DNA of 64,000 nt, from positions 62,001-126,000 of the forward strand of contig JAFMJI010000001.1 of assembly GCA_017853575.1 (NCBI GenBank). The letters run 5' to 3'. A program made the position numbers and the translations under genes. Under the pieces are notes generated by a model. That model had not been told where the DNA came from. It was given only the letters and a program-made list of their open reading frames with translations, and ran no database searches. This document shows, one piece after another, positions 26,523 to 35,828 of the stretch (positions are counted from its first letter, which is position 1; every line of letters begins with the position of its first letter). The DNA is from Chitinophagaceae bacterium (GTDB taxonomy: Bacteria; Bacteroidota; Bacteroidia; Chitinophagales; Chitinophagaceae).

Positions 26523-26876
26523 TTAATTTTTTGCATCAACAATTACAGTTACATGATTGCTGCGTTTGCGCATGCGGTAAGCACGACCTTGTGGCGCAGG
26601 CAACATTCTTTTGATTGAACGTGCACCGTCTACAAAAATGGTTTTCACCACCAATGCTTCAACGTTGCCACCTTCGTTCTTTTGCTTCCAGTTGCTCACT
26701 GCAGACATCACCAACTTGCGGAGGGGAGTTGCACTGTGCTGAGGATGATGCTCAAGAATCGCTACTGCTTCCTCAACTTTCATTCCACGGATATGATCCG
26801 CCAACAGGCGCATCTTGCGTGGTGAAGTGGGATAGTTTCTCAATTTAGCTACTGCTTCCATAATTTTATTTTTCAT
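26523..26876 (-). CDS. rplV: 50S ribosomal protein L22
   Basis: This 117-residue tunnel-lining protein shows LRNYPTSPRKMRLLADHIRG and the closing RAYRMRKRSNHVTVIVDAKN. A second Met five codons in (MEAVAKLRNY) is an alternative start. The exit-tunnel hairpin region (DGARSIKRMLPAPQGRAYRM) has no visible insertion or deletion of the macrolide-resistance type. Confidence 0.95.
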   Translation of the reverse strand: MKNKIMEAVAKLRNYPTSPRKMRLLADHIRGMKVEEAVAILEHHPQHSATPLRKLVMSAVSNWKQKNEGGNVEALVVKTIFVDGARSIKRMLPAPQGRAYRMRKRSNHVTVIVDAKN

Positions 26877-26901
26877 GTGTCGGATACAAATCCAACAACT
26901 A

Positions 26902-27174
26902 TTAAACTACTTTTTTACTTGAGTGTCCTTTGAAATTGCGTGTTGGCGCAAACTCACCTAATTTATGTCCAACCATAAACTCGGTTACATACACCGGAAT
27001 AAATTTGTTTCCATTGTGCACAGCAAATGTGTGTCCTACGAAATCAGGTGAGATGGTGCTTCTGCGGCTCCATGTTTTCACCACTGCTTTCTTTGATTTG
27101 CCATCATTCATGGCAACCACTTTCTTCTCCAACTTTGCCGCGATATACGGACCTTTTCTTATTGAACGAGCCAT
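26902..27174 (-). CDS. rpsS: 30S ribosomal protein S19
   Basis: This 90-residue head protein has [40 protein letters not shown] and the signature [21 protein letters not shown]. Position and length are standard. Confidence 0.97.
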   Translation of the reverse strand: MARSIRKGPYIAAKLEKKVVAMNDGKSKKAVVKTWSRRSTISPDFVGHTFAVHNGNKFIPVYVTEFMVGHKLGEFAPTRNFKGHSSKKVV

Positions 27175-27199
27175 AATTATTTCTTGTTATGTGTTCTGA

Positions 27200-28039
27200 T
27201 TATTTAGTGAGTTTACTTCCGTTCTTTCTTTGGATGATCAACTTGTCACTTCCTTTTCCAAGTGTTCTTGTCTTTTCACCCTTTGCATATTTACCGGTGC
27301 GGCTGCGTGGATGTCCACCTGATGCCTTTCCTTCACCACCACCCATTGGGTGATCTACTGGGTTCATGGCAACACCACGGTTACGTGGACGAATACCTTT
27401 CCAGCGGTTTCTACCAGCTTTACCCATGCTCTCCAAGCTATGATCTGAGTTTGAAAGCACACCAACTGTCGCAAAACAGTTGATCAATACTTTTCTCAAT
27501 TCACCTGAAGGCATTTTCAATACTGCATATTTTTCTTCCTTGTTGGTCAATTGGGCAGATGCGCCGGCAGAGCGGGCAATCTTTCCACCTTGTCCAGGTT
27601 GCATTTCAATGTTGTGCACATTTGTACCCAGTGGCATGTTCTTCATCATCAATGCATTTCCTATTTCAGGAGCCACTGATGGTCCACTGACAACAGTCAT
27701 TCCAACTTCCAAACCCTGTGGAGCAAGAATGTATCTTTTTTCTCCATCAGCATAGTTCAACAATGCGATGAATGCCGTACGGTTTGGATCGTATTCAATA
27801 GAGGCAACGGTTGCAGGGATATCAAACTTGTTACGCTTGAAATCGATTACACGGTACATTTTCTTGTTACCGCCACCGATATAGCGCATCGCACGACGAC
27901 CCTGTGCGTTTCTACCACCGGTTGATTTTACTTTCTCAAGAAGTGATTTCTCAGGAGTGGAAGTGGTGATTTCTGCATACGCATTACCAATTCTCCATCT
28001 TGTTCCTGCCGTTACTGGTTTGTACTTCTTTAATGCCAT
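27200..28039 (-). CDS. rplB: 50S ribosomal protein L2
   Basis: This 279-residue protein is required for peptidyl-transferase assembly. Seen are the OB/SH3 core [22 protein letters not shown] and the conserved C-terminal loop [20 protein letters not shown], with the invariant His. It ends in a basic tail. Confidence 0.97.
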   Translation of the reverse strand: MALKKYKPVTAGTRWRIGNAYAEITTSTPEKSLLEKVKSTGGRNAQGRRAMRYIGGGNKKMYRVIDFKRNKFDIPATVASIEYDPNRTAFIALLNYADGEKRYILAPQGLEVGMTVVSGPSVAPEIGNALMMKNMPLGTNVHNIEMQPGQGGKIARSAGASAQLTNKEEKYAVLKMPSGELRKVLINCFATVGVLSNSDHSLESMGKAGRNRWKGIRPRNRGVAMNPVDHPMGGGEGKASGGHPRSRTGKYAKGEKTRTLGKGSDKLIIQRKNGSKLTK

Positions 28040-28067
28040 TTCTTTATTTTTTTACCCGAAGGAATTT

Positions 28068-28367
28068 TTAAATAGTTGAATACAAATCGATGGAATCTCC
28101 CTCACCTACCGTTACAAAAGCTTTCTTATAAGAAGGCTTTCTTCCGCTGATCACACCAGCCTTTGTCATACGGCTTTTAGATTTTGCAGGAGCGACAGCT
28201 GTGCGAACATCTTCTACGGTAACACCATAAAAATCTTCTACAGCTTTTTTAATTTCCAATTTGTTCGCAAAACGTGCAACTTTAAAAGAGTACACGCGGC
28301 TTTTTTCTGAAAGCTGATTGGCCTTCTCTGAAAGAATCGGCTTCACTAGTACATCAGCAATTTTCAT
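28068..28367 (-). CDS. rplW: 50S ribosomal protein L23
   Basis: This 99-residue exit-site protein shows LVKPILSEKANQLSEKSRVYSF and VARFANKLEIKKAVEDFYGV, the typical L23 start. It is the docking point for trigger factor and SRP. It is one gene after rplD. Confidence 0.96.
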   Translation of the reverse strand: MKIADVLVKPILSEKANQLSEKSRVYSFKVARFANKLEIKKAVEDFYGVTVEDVRTAVAPAKSKSRMTKAGVISGRKPSYKKAFVTVGEGDSIDLYSTI

Positions 28368-28396
28368 ATCAATTTTTTAATTCGTTTTTTAATCAA

Positions 28397-29035
28397 TTAA
28401 GCTTCAACACCTTCTTCTAAATCTGCAAACAACTTGGCAGCAGATTCAGTCAACACCAATACGTCTGCATTCATTACATCATATGTATTTACATCAGACA
28501 ATACAGTGGCAAGTACTGAAGGAATATTCCTTGCACTCACAAATACATTCTCTTCAATAGAAGACATGAGATACAATGCTTTCTTATCGTTTACTTTTAA
28601 ATCCTTCAGCATGGTTGCAAAAACACTTGTCTTTGGTGCTTCCAATTTGAGGTCTTCAACCACCAATACAGCGTTTTCTTTTCCTTTATGGCTGAGTGCA
28701 CTGATCTTAGCGAGGTCTTTGACACGACGGTTCAATTTGATGTCGTAGCTGTGAGGCTTTGGACCGAAAATAGTACCACCACCTTTGTACAATGGGTTAC
28801 GGATGTTTCCCTTACGAGATCCACCAGTACCTTTTTGACGATGCAGCTTTCTGCTCGCACCTTTTACTTCAGCACGTGTTTTTACTTTATGTGTACCCTG
28901 ACGTTGGGCAGCAAGAAACTGCTTAACAGCGAGGTAGATTACGTGATTGTTAGGTTCTGCACCAAAAATCTCTTCAGGCAAATCTACTTTTCTGCCTGTC
29001 TTGCTTCCTTTTATTGATAATACTTCTAGTTGCAT
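28397..29035 (-). CDS. rplD: 50S ribosomal protein L4
   Basis: This 212-residue protein has the long tunnel loop GASRKLHRQKGTGGSRKGNI and GPKPHSYDIKLNRRVKDLAK. The C-terminal Rossmann-like part is NIPSVLATVLSDVNTYDVMN. In E. coli L4 represses its own operon through the leader RNA. Here an RNA-like spacer lies just upstream of rplC, making L4 a candidate ligand. Confidence 0.97.
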   Translation of the reverse strand: MQLEVLSIKGSKTGRKVDLPEEIFGAEPNNHVIYLAVKQFLAAQRQGTHKVKTRAEVKGASRKLHRQKGTGGSRKGNIRNPLYKGGGTIFGPKPHSYDIKLNRRVKDLAKISALSHKGKENAVLVVEDLKLEAPKTSVFATMLKDLKVNDKKALYLMSSIEENVFVSARNIPSVLATVLSDVNTYDVMNADVLVLTESAAKLFADLEEGVEA

Positions 29036-29049
29036 GTTGATGCGTTGAA

Positions 29050-29667
29050 TTATTTCTGAATATATACGATCGAACCGTTGTGTCCTGGTACAGATCCGCT
29101 TACAAGAATGAAATTTTTCTCAGGGAAAATTTTCACCACTTTGAGTCCCTTTAATTTAACACGGTCATTGCCCATGCGACCCGCCATGCGCATTCCTTTG
29201 AATACCCTTGACGCATCAGATGAGTTACCGATAGAACCGGGAGCACGCTGACGATCGTGTTGTCCGTGTGATTGCTCACCAACACCACTAAAACCATGGC
29301 GCTTTACAACACCCTGAAAACCTTTACCCTTGGTGGTTCCAACTACATCAACTTTCTCGCCTTCAGCGAAAATGTCGCATGTGATTGCTTCACCAAGATT
29401 TTTTTCAAGACTAAAATCTCTGAATTCTTTTACAAAACTTTTTGGAGTAGTTGAGGACTTAGCAAAATGTCCTTTTTCTGATGCGTTGGCTCTCTTTTCA
29501 ACTTTTTCACCAAACGCCAATTGAAGGGCTGTGTAACCATCGCTGTCCTTTGTTTTCACTTGCGTTACAACACATGGACCTGCTTCGATGACGGTGCATG
29601 GAGTCTGCTTTCCGTCGGGACCGAAGATACTGGTCATCCCAATTTTCTTACCGATAATTCCTTTCAT
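29050..29667 (-). CDS. rplC: 50S ribosomal protein L3
   Basis: This 205-residue protein starts [20 protein letters not shown]. It carries [20 protein letters not shown], with the Gln region that is methylated in E. coli, and [20 protein letters not shown]. The gene is separated from rpsJ by 265 nt, much longer than other gaps in this cluster. Confidence 0.97.
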   Translation of the reverse strand: MKGIIGKKIGMTSIFGPDGKQTPCTVIEAGPCVVTQVKTKDSDGYTALQLAFGEKVEKRANASEKGHFAKSSTTPKSFVKEFRDFSLEKNLGEAITCDIFAEGEKVDVVGTTKGKGFQGVVKRHGFSGVGEQSHGQHDRQRAPGSIGNSSDASRVFKGMRMAGRMGNDRVKLKGLKVVKIFPEKNFILVSGSVPGHNGSIVYIQK

Positions 29668-29932
29668 TGTTTTTAATTTTTGCCCCTTTTCGGTTAAATG
29701 GACAGTGAGGTATGACCTCGCTTCAATCCCAGTTTGCTATCGACCTTTTCCCGCTTACCTTCTACTGGTGGGAAGTACCGACAGTAAACAAACCTCGAAG
29801 GGCTTGTTTATATTTCAACTCTCTTTAGAGAGATAAAATTTTTTCAGCGCTCCTTTTTCTCATGCCAACGGCAATTAATTGGGAGATGAATGTAAAGAAC
29901 TATGTTCCGAACGAATCCGGAACCGACCCTCA
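29668..29932 (-). promoter_or_regulatory. structured spacer/leader RNA between rpsJ and rplC
   Basis: On the minus strand this spacer contains, in order: a 6-bp stem GTTCCG/CGGAAC (29904-29923), CTCTCTAAAGAGAG (29819-29832), a 10-bp stem TAAACAAGCC/GGTTTGTTTA with loop CTTCGA (29785-29810), a region that can pair around TTCCCACCAGTAGAA, and GAGGT/ACCTC (29707-29719) close to rplC. No TAnnTTTG element is visible, so it is probably cotranscribed with rpsJ. I infer a cis-regulatory leader for rplC-rplD; no known RNA family was matched. Confidence 0.5.
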
Positions 29933-30238
29933 TCAGGCCTTGATTTCAACATCGACACCACTTGGAAGATCCAACTTGCTCAGTGCATCAACTGTACGTG
30001 ATGAAGAAGTATAAATATCAAGCAAACGCTTGTGCGTACTCAATTGGAACTGCTCACGCGCTTTCTTGTTCACATGCGGAGACTTCAACACAGTGAAGAT
30101 TCTCTTTTGCGTAGGCAAAGGAATTGGACCAGTAATAACGGCACCCGTGCTGCGCACAGTTTTAACAATCTTCTCCGCCGATTTGTCAACCAAATTATGG
30201 TCGTATGACTGCAATTTTATCCTTATACGCTGTGACAT
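29933..30238 (-). CDS. rpsJ: 30S ribosomal protein S10
   Basis: This 101-residue protein has [40 protein letters not shown] and the S10 signature [20 protein letters not shown]. It binds tRNA-side head rRNA and is also a transcription antitermination factor (NusE). It has its own promoter and follows a terminator, so it opens the S10-spc transcription unit. Confidence 0.97.
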   Translation of the reverse strand: MSQRIRIKLQSYDHNLVDKSAEKIVKTVRSTGAVITGPIPLPTQKRIFTVLKSPHVNKKAREQFQLSTHKRLLDIYTSSSRTVDALSKLDLPSGVDVEIKA

Positions 30239-30248
30239 ATGATTTTAG

Positions 30249-30264
30249 CCCATTTTTTAATGGG
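30249..30264 (-). other. hairpin in the rpsJ leader
   Basis: The minus strand reads CCCATT-AAAA-AATGGG, a perfect 6-bp stem between the -7 element and the rpsJ ATG, ending 10 nt from the start codon. It could mask or protect the start region. Confidence 0.45.
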
Positions 30265-30268
30265 GATG

Positions 30269-30300
30269 CAAAGGTAAGAATTCAAACCATTCCACACAAA
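30269..30300 (-). promoter_or_regulatory. promoter of rpsJ and the S10-spc operon (TTG-N20-TACCTTTG)
   Basis: On the minus strand TTG (30297-30299) is followed by a 20-nt spacer and TACCTTTG (30269-30276), matching the Bacteroidota consensus. It sits between the fusA terminator and the rpsJ start. Confidence 0.75.
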
Positions 30301-30340
30301 AGATTTGCAATAAATTTTAAATGGAATTTTGAGAAAGGAG

Positions 30341-30372
30341 GATAAAAAAAGTCCCGGTGGTTACCGGGACTT
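30341..30372 (-). terminator. intrinsic terminator after fusA
   Basis: The minus strand reads AAGTCCCGGT-AACC-ACCGGGACTT followed by a T run (TTTTTTTATCC). This is a 10-bp stem with a U tract, 36 nt after the fusA stop. Confidence 0.9.
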
Positions 30373-30407
30373 AACTATTTGACATTCAATTGAATGGATG
30401 ATGCTAA

Positions 30408-32543
30408 CTATTTCCCTTTCACCCTCGCAATTACTTCCTCAGCAATATTGTTTGGTGCTGGGTTGTAATGTGAGAACTCCATGGTTGAAGATGCACGTCC
30501 AGATGACAATGAACGAAGTTGTGTTACATATCCGAACATTTCACTCAATGGAACTTTGGCTTTGATTACCTGAGCACCAGCTCTGCTGTCCATTCCCTCC
30601 AACATACCTCTTCTTCTGTTCAAGTCGCCAGTAACATCACCCATGTATTGCTCTGGAGTGATTACTTCCACTTTCATGATTGGCTCCAACAACACTGGCT
30701 TTGCTTTACGAGCTGCCTCACGGAAACCAGATTTCGCACACAATTCAAATGACATTGAATCAGAGTCAACCTGGTGGAAGCTTCCATCAAATATTCTGAT
30801 TTTCATGTGCTCAACTGGATAGTTTGCCAACACACCGGTTGACATAGATTGTTCGAAACCTTTCTGGATGGCTGGAATGAATTCACGTGGAATAGATCCT
30901 CCAAAAATATCATTCACAAATTGCATTTGCTTGCCAGGATTTTCTTTCAACCACTCTGCATCTGCTGGTCCCATTTCAAATACAATATCCGCAAACTTAC
31001 CACGACCACCTGATTGCTTTTTCAAGGTCTCACGATGTTCAATGGTTGCCTGGAATGCTTCTTTGTATGCAACCTGTGGTGCACCTTGGTTTACTTCAAC
31101 CTTAAACTCTCTGCGCATACGATCAACAATGATCTCGAGGTGCAATTCACCCATTCCACTTAAAATGGTTTGTCCTGTTTCTTCATCAGTCTTTACACGC
31201 AAGGTTGGATCTTCTTCCACCAACTTAGAAATAGCCAATCCCATTTTATCAACGTCTGCCTGTGCTTTTGGCTCAACAGCAATTGAAATCACCGGTTCTG
31301 GAATAAACATATTTTCCAACACGATTGGATGATTCTCATCGCAAAGGGTATCTCCTGTTTTGATTTCTTTGAAACCAACAGCTGCTCCAATATCACCTGC
31401 TTCAATGAAGTCAATTGGATTTTGTTTGTTGGCAAACATTTTCATGATACGGCTGATACGCTCCTTCTTTCCGCTTCTTACGTTCAATACATAAGAACCT
31501 GCATCCAAATGACCAGAATATACGCGGAAGAAAGCCAAACGACCCACGAATGGATCTGTCATTATCTTGAAAGCAAGTGCTGCAAATGGTTCTGAAGCTT
31601 CAGGCTTACGGATGATGGTTTCACCATTGTCAGGGTTTGTTCCTTCTACTGCATCAATATCTACTGGTGAAGGAAGGTATCTGCACACTGCATCCAACGC
31701 TGTTTGTACACCTTTGTTCTTGAATGAAGAACCACACATCATTGGAACGATGCTCAAATCGATGGTTGCTTTGCGAATTGCTTCATGTACTTCTTCTTCT
31801 GTGATAGAATTTGGATCTTCAAAGAATTTCTCCAACAATTTATCATCGTATTCAGCAACTGCTTCAATAAGATTTTGTCTCCAGTGATTTACATCTTCTA
31901 CCATGTCAGCAGGAACAGGAATTTCATCGAATGTCATTCCTTCAGTTTCCATGTGCCAAATGATTCCTTTCATTTTAATGAGGTCAACAACTCCTTTGAA
32001 GTTGTCTTCTGCGCCGATCGGCAATTGAAGCGGAACTGCTTTTGCACCCAACATTTCTTTTACCTGGTTTACCACCATCAAGAAATCTGCACCACTGCGG
32101 TCCATCTTGTTTACAAATCCAATACGTGGAACTTTATAACGGTTTGCCTGACGCCATACTGTTTCAGATTGAGGTTCTACACCATCAACTGCTGAGAACA
32201 ACGCGATCAAACCATCCAAAACACGCATAGAACGTTCTACCTCTACAGTAAAATCCACGTGACCTGGAGTATCAATGATATTGAAATAATATTTTTTTGT
32301 GTCAGGAGTCGCCTTACCCAATACAGTAGGGAAATTCCACTGGCAGCTTACTGCAGCAGATGTAATGGTGATACCACGCTCTTTCTCCTGCTCCATCCAG
32401 TCAGTCGTAGCTGCACCATCGTGCACCTCACCGATCTTGTGAATCATTCCAGTATAACGCAAGATGCGCTCTGTTGTGGTGGTTTTACCAGCATCGATGT
32501 GTGCGGCAATTCCGAAGTTGCGTTGAAATTTTAAGTCTGCCAT
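30408..32543 (-). CDS. fusA: translation elongation factor G
   Basis: This 711-residue ribosomal translocase GTPase has G1 [16 protein letters not shown], switch [18 protein letters not shown] and NKMDRSG for the guanine base. Domain IV is intact, with the conserved [20 protein letters not shown] late block. It follows rpsG but is preceded by a terminator and its own TAACTTTG element, so it can be transcribed independently of rpsL-rpsG. Confidence 0.98.
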   Translation of the reverse strand: MADLKFQRNFGIAAHIDAGKTTTTERILRYTGMIHKIGEVHDGAATTDWMEQEKERGITITSAAVSCQWNFPTVLGKATPDTKKYYFNIIDTPGHVDFTVEVERSMRVLDGLIALFSAVDGVEPQSETVWRQANRYKVPRIGFVNKMDRSGADFLMVVNQVKEMLGAKAVPLQLPIGAEDNFKGVVDLIKMKGIIWHMETEGMTFDEIPVPADMVEDVNHWRQNLIEAVAEYDDKLLEKFFEDPNSITEEEVHEAIRKATIDLSIVPMMCGSSFKNKGVQTALDAVCRYLPSPVDIDAVEGTNPDNGETIIRKPEASEPFAALAFKIMTDPFVGRLAFFRVYSGHLDAGSYVLNVRSGKKERISRIMKMFANKQNPIDFIEAGDIGAAVGFKEIKTGDTLCDENHPIVLENMFIPEPVISIAVEPKAQADVDKMGLAISKLVEEDPTLRVKTDEETGQTILSGMGELHLEIIVDRMRREFKVEVNQGAPQVAYKEAFQATIEHRETLKKQSGGRGKFADIVFEMGPADAEWLKENPGKQMQFVNDIFGGSIPREFIPAIQKGFEQSMSTGVLANYPVEHMKIRIFDGSFHQVDSDSMSFELCAKSGFREAARKAKPVLLEPIMKVEVITPEQYMGDVTGDLNRRRGMLEGMDSRAGAQVIKAKVPLSEMFGYVTQLRSLSSGRASSTMEFSHYNPAPNNIAEEVIARVKGK

Positions 32544-32577
32544 GACTAATTGTATTGTTTAATTTATTTTTCGTTCG

Positions 32578-32593
32578 AGCCTTTCTCAAGGCT
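32578..32593 (-). other. hairpin in the fusA leader
   Basis: The minus strand reads AGCCTT-GAGA-AAGGCT, a perfect 6-bp stem with a GNRA tetraloop (GAGA), 35 nt before the fusA ATG and just after the -7 element. Confidence 0.5.
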
Positions 32594-32606
32594 GTTTTTG
32601 CGGGTG

Positions 32607-32614
32607 CAAAGTTA
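32607..32614 (-). promoter_or_regulatory. -7 element TAACTTTG upstream of fusA
   Basis: This matches TAnnTTTG on the minus strand and lies between the rpsG terminator and fusA. No TTG is seen at the expected -33 spacing. Confidence 0.55.
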
Positions 32615-32641
32615 GTACAAGCCGGGGAGATATGGAAATAA

Positions 32642-32667
32642 AAAAGGACCGTTTCGTCGGTCCTTTT
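32642..32667 (-). terminator. intrinsic terminator after rpsG
   Basis: The minus strand reads AAAAGGACCG-ACGAAA-CGGTCCTTTT followed by more T. This 10-bp stem starts 24 nt after the rpsG stop and precedes the fusA promoter element. Confidence 0.85.
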
Positions 32668-32690
32668 GTTAAGATTTTATTCAGTTGTAA

Positions 32691-33158
32691 TTACACCCTG
32701 AAGTGTGCGAATGCCTTATTGGCTTCAGCCATACGATGTGTATCTTCTTTCTTTTTGAATGCACCACCTTCCCCTTTGCTTGCTGCTACGATTTCGTTGG
32801 CGAGCTTATCAGCCATGCTGCGACCGTTGCGCTCTCTTGCATAACGCACCAACCACTTGATGCTCAAAGAAATTTTTCTATCTGGACGAACTTCAGATGG
32901 AATCTGGAAAGTTGCACCACCGATACGACGGCTTCTCACTTCAACAGCTGGAGTAACATTTGACAATGCTTTCTTCCAAATTTCATATCCATCTTCACCA
33001 GTCATTTTTGCTACTTTCTCCAAAGAATCGTAGAAAATGGTGAGTGATGCGCCTTTCTTTCCCTGCCACATTACGTTGTTCACGAAACGAGTTACCAATG
33101 TGTCATTGAACTTTGGATCTGGCGCGAGTGGTAATTTTTTTGCTCTGGTCTTCCTCAT
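32691..33158 (-). CDS. rpsG: 30S ribosomal protein S7
   Basis: This 155-residue head-assembly protein has [25 protein letters not shown] and [20 protein letters not shown], the S7 signature. The C-terminus is of the long type. It lies 27 bp after rpsL; a terminator follows. Confidence 0.97.
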   Translation of the reverse strand: MRKTRAKKLPLAPDPKFNDTLVTRFVNNVMWQGKKGASLTIFYDSLEKVAKMTGEDGYEIWKKALSNVTPAVEVRSRRIGGATFQIPSEVRPDRKISLSIKWLVRYARERNGRSMADKLANEIVAASKGEGGAFKKKEDTHRMAEANKAFAHFRV

Positions 33159-33185
33159 CTATATTAAGGTTTCGATGTTATTTGT

Positions 33186-33566
33186 TTATTTTTTAGCTTT
33201 TTCACGCTTAGTACCATACTTAGAACGGCTCTTCTTTCTATCCTTCACACCAGCAGTATCCAAACTACCTCTTACAATATGGTAACGTACACCTGGTAAA
33301 TCCTTCACACGACCACCTCTGATCAATACAATCGAGTGCTCCTGAAGATTATGACCTTCACCTGGGATGTAGGCAATTACTTCCACTTTATTTGTCAAAC
33401 GCACCTTCGCTACTTTTCTCAAAGCTGAATTCGGCTTTTTAGGTGTAGTTGTATAAACCCTGGTGCAAACACCACGACGCTGTGGACACGCATCAAGGGC
33501 CCTTGATTTACTTTTGGCCTTGATGATCTCTCTTCCTTTTCTAACTAATTGTTGAATTGTAGGCAT
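33186..33566 (-). CDS. rpsL: 30S ribosomal protein S12
   Basis: This 126-residue decoding-centre protein shows [20 protein letters not shown] and [16 protein letters not shown]. The lysines corresponding to the classical streptomycin-resistance positions are wild-type. It is the first gene of the whole minus-strand ribosomal block and has a clear promoter. Confidence 0.97.
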   Translation of the reverse strand: MPTIQQLVRKGREIIKAKSKSRALDACPQRRGVCTRVYTTTPKKPNSALRKVAKVRLTNKVEVIAYIPGEGHNLQEHSIVLIRGGRVKDLPGVRYHIVRGSLDTAGVKDRKKSRSKYGTKREKAKK

Positions 33567-33591
33567 GCTACCCCTTTTTTTAACGGGAGGG

Positions 33592-33621
33592 CAAAGGTAG
33601 GAGCTTTTTTCTAAAAAGCAA
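33592..33621 (-). promoter_or_regulatory. promoter of rpsL-rpsG (TTG-N19-TACCTTTG)
   Basis: On the minus strand TTG (33619-33621), a 19-nt spacer and TACCTTTG (33592-33599) match the consensus very well. The start codon is 25 nt downstream, after CCCGTTAAAAAAAGGGG, which can form a small stem. Confidence 0.8.
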
Positions 33622-33651
33622 AGCCGTGATTTAAAATTTTATAGAGGAAAA

Positions 33652-34719
33652 TCAGGCGTTTGCCTTTACCATCCAACCAAAGGAATCAGGGGCAGATCCA
33701 TCCCTCAAGGCTGCCATAGATTGCTTGATTTCATCTGCTATTGGCATTTTGGATGCATCCAGGCTGATATGGGTGTCTTTATATTGAAGTCCAGAGATTT
33801 TGGAAACAGTAACGGCAGTTCCGGCGCCAAAGGCTTCAGTGAGTGTACCGTTTTTATACCCAGCAACAAGTTCATCAATGGAAATCTCTCTTTCCTCAAC
33901 CACTTTCCCCAATGAACGCGCCAGATCAACAATGCTCTTGCGGGTGATTCCATCGAGTATGGTGCCAGCTTCAAGAGATGGCGTAATGACTTTTCCATCC
34001 AATACAAAAAACACATTCATCGCACCACACTCTTGAACATACTTGTGCTCAAATGCATCCATCCATAAAATCTGATCAAAGCCTTTTTCTTTGGCAAGTT
34101 TTGCGGGATAAAGAGATGCTGCATAATTGCCAGCTGTTTTTGCATATCCCACACCGCCTGGTGCTGCACGTACATACTGCTCTTCAACGTATATGTTAAG
34201 TGGCTTGGAAAAATATGGACCAACCGGACTCAAAATGATCATGAAATAGTATTTGGAAGATGGGGCAACACCTATCACTTCATCCGTTGCAAACATAAAC
34301 GGACGAATATACATTGCATGATCTTCTGCAGTAGGAATCCATTTATCTTCCAATTTCAACAATTGCTTCATGCCTTCTATGAAATGAAATTCAGGAACAT
34401 CGGGCATTGCCATACGATGAGCAGATTTATTGAAACGTTTTAAGTTTTCGTATGGCCTGAAAATTGCTGCACTGCCATCTTTCATCCTAAAAGCCTTGAT
34501 GCCTTCAAAGATCGACTGACCATAATGCAAGGTTGCCAAGGAAGGATCAAAACTGAGGGGTGCATACGGAACAATTTCTGGATCACACCATGCTCCATCT
34601 TTGTATTCTGCCAACAACATGTGATCTGTAAACAATCTACCAAAAGGAAGATTATTGAAATCTGTAGTTGACAATTTAGATGTTGCCGCTTTTGTTATCT
34701 TTATTGTTCCCTGATGCAT
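33652..34719 (-). CDS. ilvE: branched-chain amino acid aminotransferase (class IV)
   Basis: This 355-residue fold-type IV PLP enzyme performs the last step of Val/Leu/Ile synthesis and the first of their breakdown. Seen are LHYGQSIFEGIKAFRMKDG, the Schiff-base Lys in GGVGYAKTAGNYAAS and the late block LTEAFGAGTAVTVSKISGL that holds the phosphate. Length matches the long BCAT group. The E1 fusion at 58-60 kb could use its 2-oxoacid products. Confidence 0.95.
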   Translation of the reverse strand: MHQGTIKITKAATSKLSTTDFNNLPFGRLFTDHMLLAEYKDGAWCDPEIVPYAPLSFDPSLATLHYGQSIFEGIKAFRMKDGSAAIFRPYENLKRFNKSAHRMAMPDVPEFHFIEGMKQLLKLEDKWIPTAEDHAMYIRPFMFATDEVIGVAPSSKYYFMIILSPVGPYFSKPLNIYVEEQYVRAAPGGVGYAKTAGNYAASLYPAKLAKEKGFDQILWMDAFEHKYVQECGAMNVFFVLDGKVITPSLEAGTILDGITRKSIVDLARSLGKVVEEREISIDELVAGYKNGTLTEAFGAGTAVTVSKISGLQYKDTHISLDASKMPIADEIKQSMAALRDGSAPDSFGWMVKANA

Positions 34720-34777
34720 AAAAAATATTTTTGCAAAGAAACAAAATCAACGGCCAACTGCAAAGTAAACTCAGCAC

Positions 34778-35239
34778 ATGAATCAGATAGAAAAAGTTAA
34801 AATACCGCTAACTATACTGTCAGATCTTTACAAAGATGTGTTGATTAGTGAACCAGGTCAAATTGAACCAACCAATAAAAAAAAGCTAAATGCTGTAGTG
34901 CTGGTTTTCACAGATAATTACACTTCCGCTGAAAGAGACGAACTGCTCTCAGGGATTTTAACTGCATGTAAACTAAATGAGTCTAATTCAATTGTACTAA
35001 AATCAACAAACCCTAAGAACGAAAATCTTCTTTCAATCAAAGAAAACTACGATACCAAAAATATTATACTCTTTGGCATTGATCCGGTCGAATTCGGACT
35101 ACCCATTGCCTTCCCTCATTTTCAAATACAAACATCAGATGGAATCAAATATGTTTCATCTCCAGGACTAGAGGAAATGCTGAAAGACAAATCATTAAAA
35201 GTGAAATTGTGGAACAGCCTCAAGCAAATTTTTCTTTGA
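34778..35239 (+). CDS. unknown protein, possibly DNA polymerase III psi (HolD)-like
   Basis: This 153-residue cytoplasmic protein has no signal peptide or membrane segment and I do not assign it to a named family with certainty. The layout is a variable N-terminus, a strand NAVVLVFTDNYTSAERDELL, helix ILTACKLNES, strand KNIILFGIDPVEFGLP, and the end YVSSPGLEEMLKDKSLKVKLWNSLKQIFL. From memory, the E. coli psi subunit has the same layout: a VMVAND strand, a VLRAL helix, an LGTDEPLSLEGA strand and VASPALTDLRANPTARAALWQQI at the end. The stop overlaps the rdgB start (TGATG), so the pair is coupled. The psi assignment is an inference. Confidence 0.55.
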   Translation: MNQIEKVKIPLTILSDLYKDVLISEPGQIEPTNKKKLNAVVLVFTDNYTSAERDELLSGILTACKLNESNSIVLKSTNPKNENLLSIKENYDTKNIILFGIDPVEFGLPIAFPHFQIQTSDGIKYVSSPGLEEMLKDKSLKVKLWNSLKQIFL

Positions 35240-35820
35240 TGAAACAATTAATATTTGCATCCAACAACATTCATAAAGCAGATGAAATTCGTGCACTGCT
35301 AAACAATGGTTTTGAAATCATCACTTTAAAAGAAGCAGGAATTGATATAGACATTCCAGAGCCACATGAAACACTTGAAAAAAATGCAAGTGAGAAATCA
35401 ACTACTATTTTCAAAATCACACAAAAAGATTGTTTTTCAGAAGATAGTGGACTGGAAGTAGCAGCGCTTCATGGTGCACCGGGTGTCAGGTCTGCAAGAT
35501 ATGCGGGCGATACATCCAACGCAACTGATAATAATATGCTGCTCTTAAAAAATATGCGTGACATTTCAAATAGAGAAGCCCAATTTAAAACAGTGATTTC
35601 ATTGATACTGAATGGAGAAGAAATATTTTTTGAAGGTACCTGTAAAGGATCGATTGCGTATGAACCCAGTGGCGTAGATGGATTTGGATACGATCCGATT
35701 TTTATCCCCGAAGGACACAACCAAACATTCGCAGAACTTGGCTTATCCGTAAAATCAAAGATCAGTCATCGTAAAAATGCCATTGCAAAAATGAATGACT
35801 TTCTACAATCTATCAAGTAA
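35239..35820 (+). CDS. rdgB: RdgB/HAM1 non-canonical purine NTP pyrophosphatase
   Basis: The true start is MKQLIFASNNIHKADEIRALL at 35239 (193 aa); the track start at 35209 lies inside the previous gene. The enzyme hydrolyses dITP, XTP and ITP to monophosphates, keeping them out of DNA. Motifs are the substrate-binding SNNxxKxxE, FSEDSGLEVAALHGAPGVRSARY with the catalytic Asp, GVDGFGYDPIFIPEG and SHRKNAIAKM. It is coupled to the upstream unknown gene. Confidence 0.96.
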   Translation: MKQLIFASNNIHKADEIRALLNNGFEIITLKEAGIDIDIPEPHETLEKNASEKSTTIFKITQKDCFSEDSGLEVAALHGAPGVRSARYAGDTSNATDNNMLLLKNMRDISNREAQFKTVISLILNGEEIFFEGTCKGSIAYEPSGVDGFGYDPIFIPEGHNQTFAELGLSVKSKISHRKNAIAKMNDFLQSIK

Positions 35821-35828
35821 TAAACCAA

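Noticed and set aside
29825-29863. 12-codon ORF (minus strand, MRKRSAEKILSL) inside the rpsJ-rplC spacer
   Set aside because: It is too short to support as a leader peptide; no attenuator codon run, SD or conservation can be shown.
35209-35238. Upstream start of rdgB in the ORF track
   Set aside because: It lies within the preceding gene; RdgB proteins begin at the MKQLIFASNN position, which overlaps the upstream stop.
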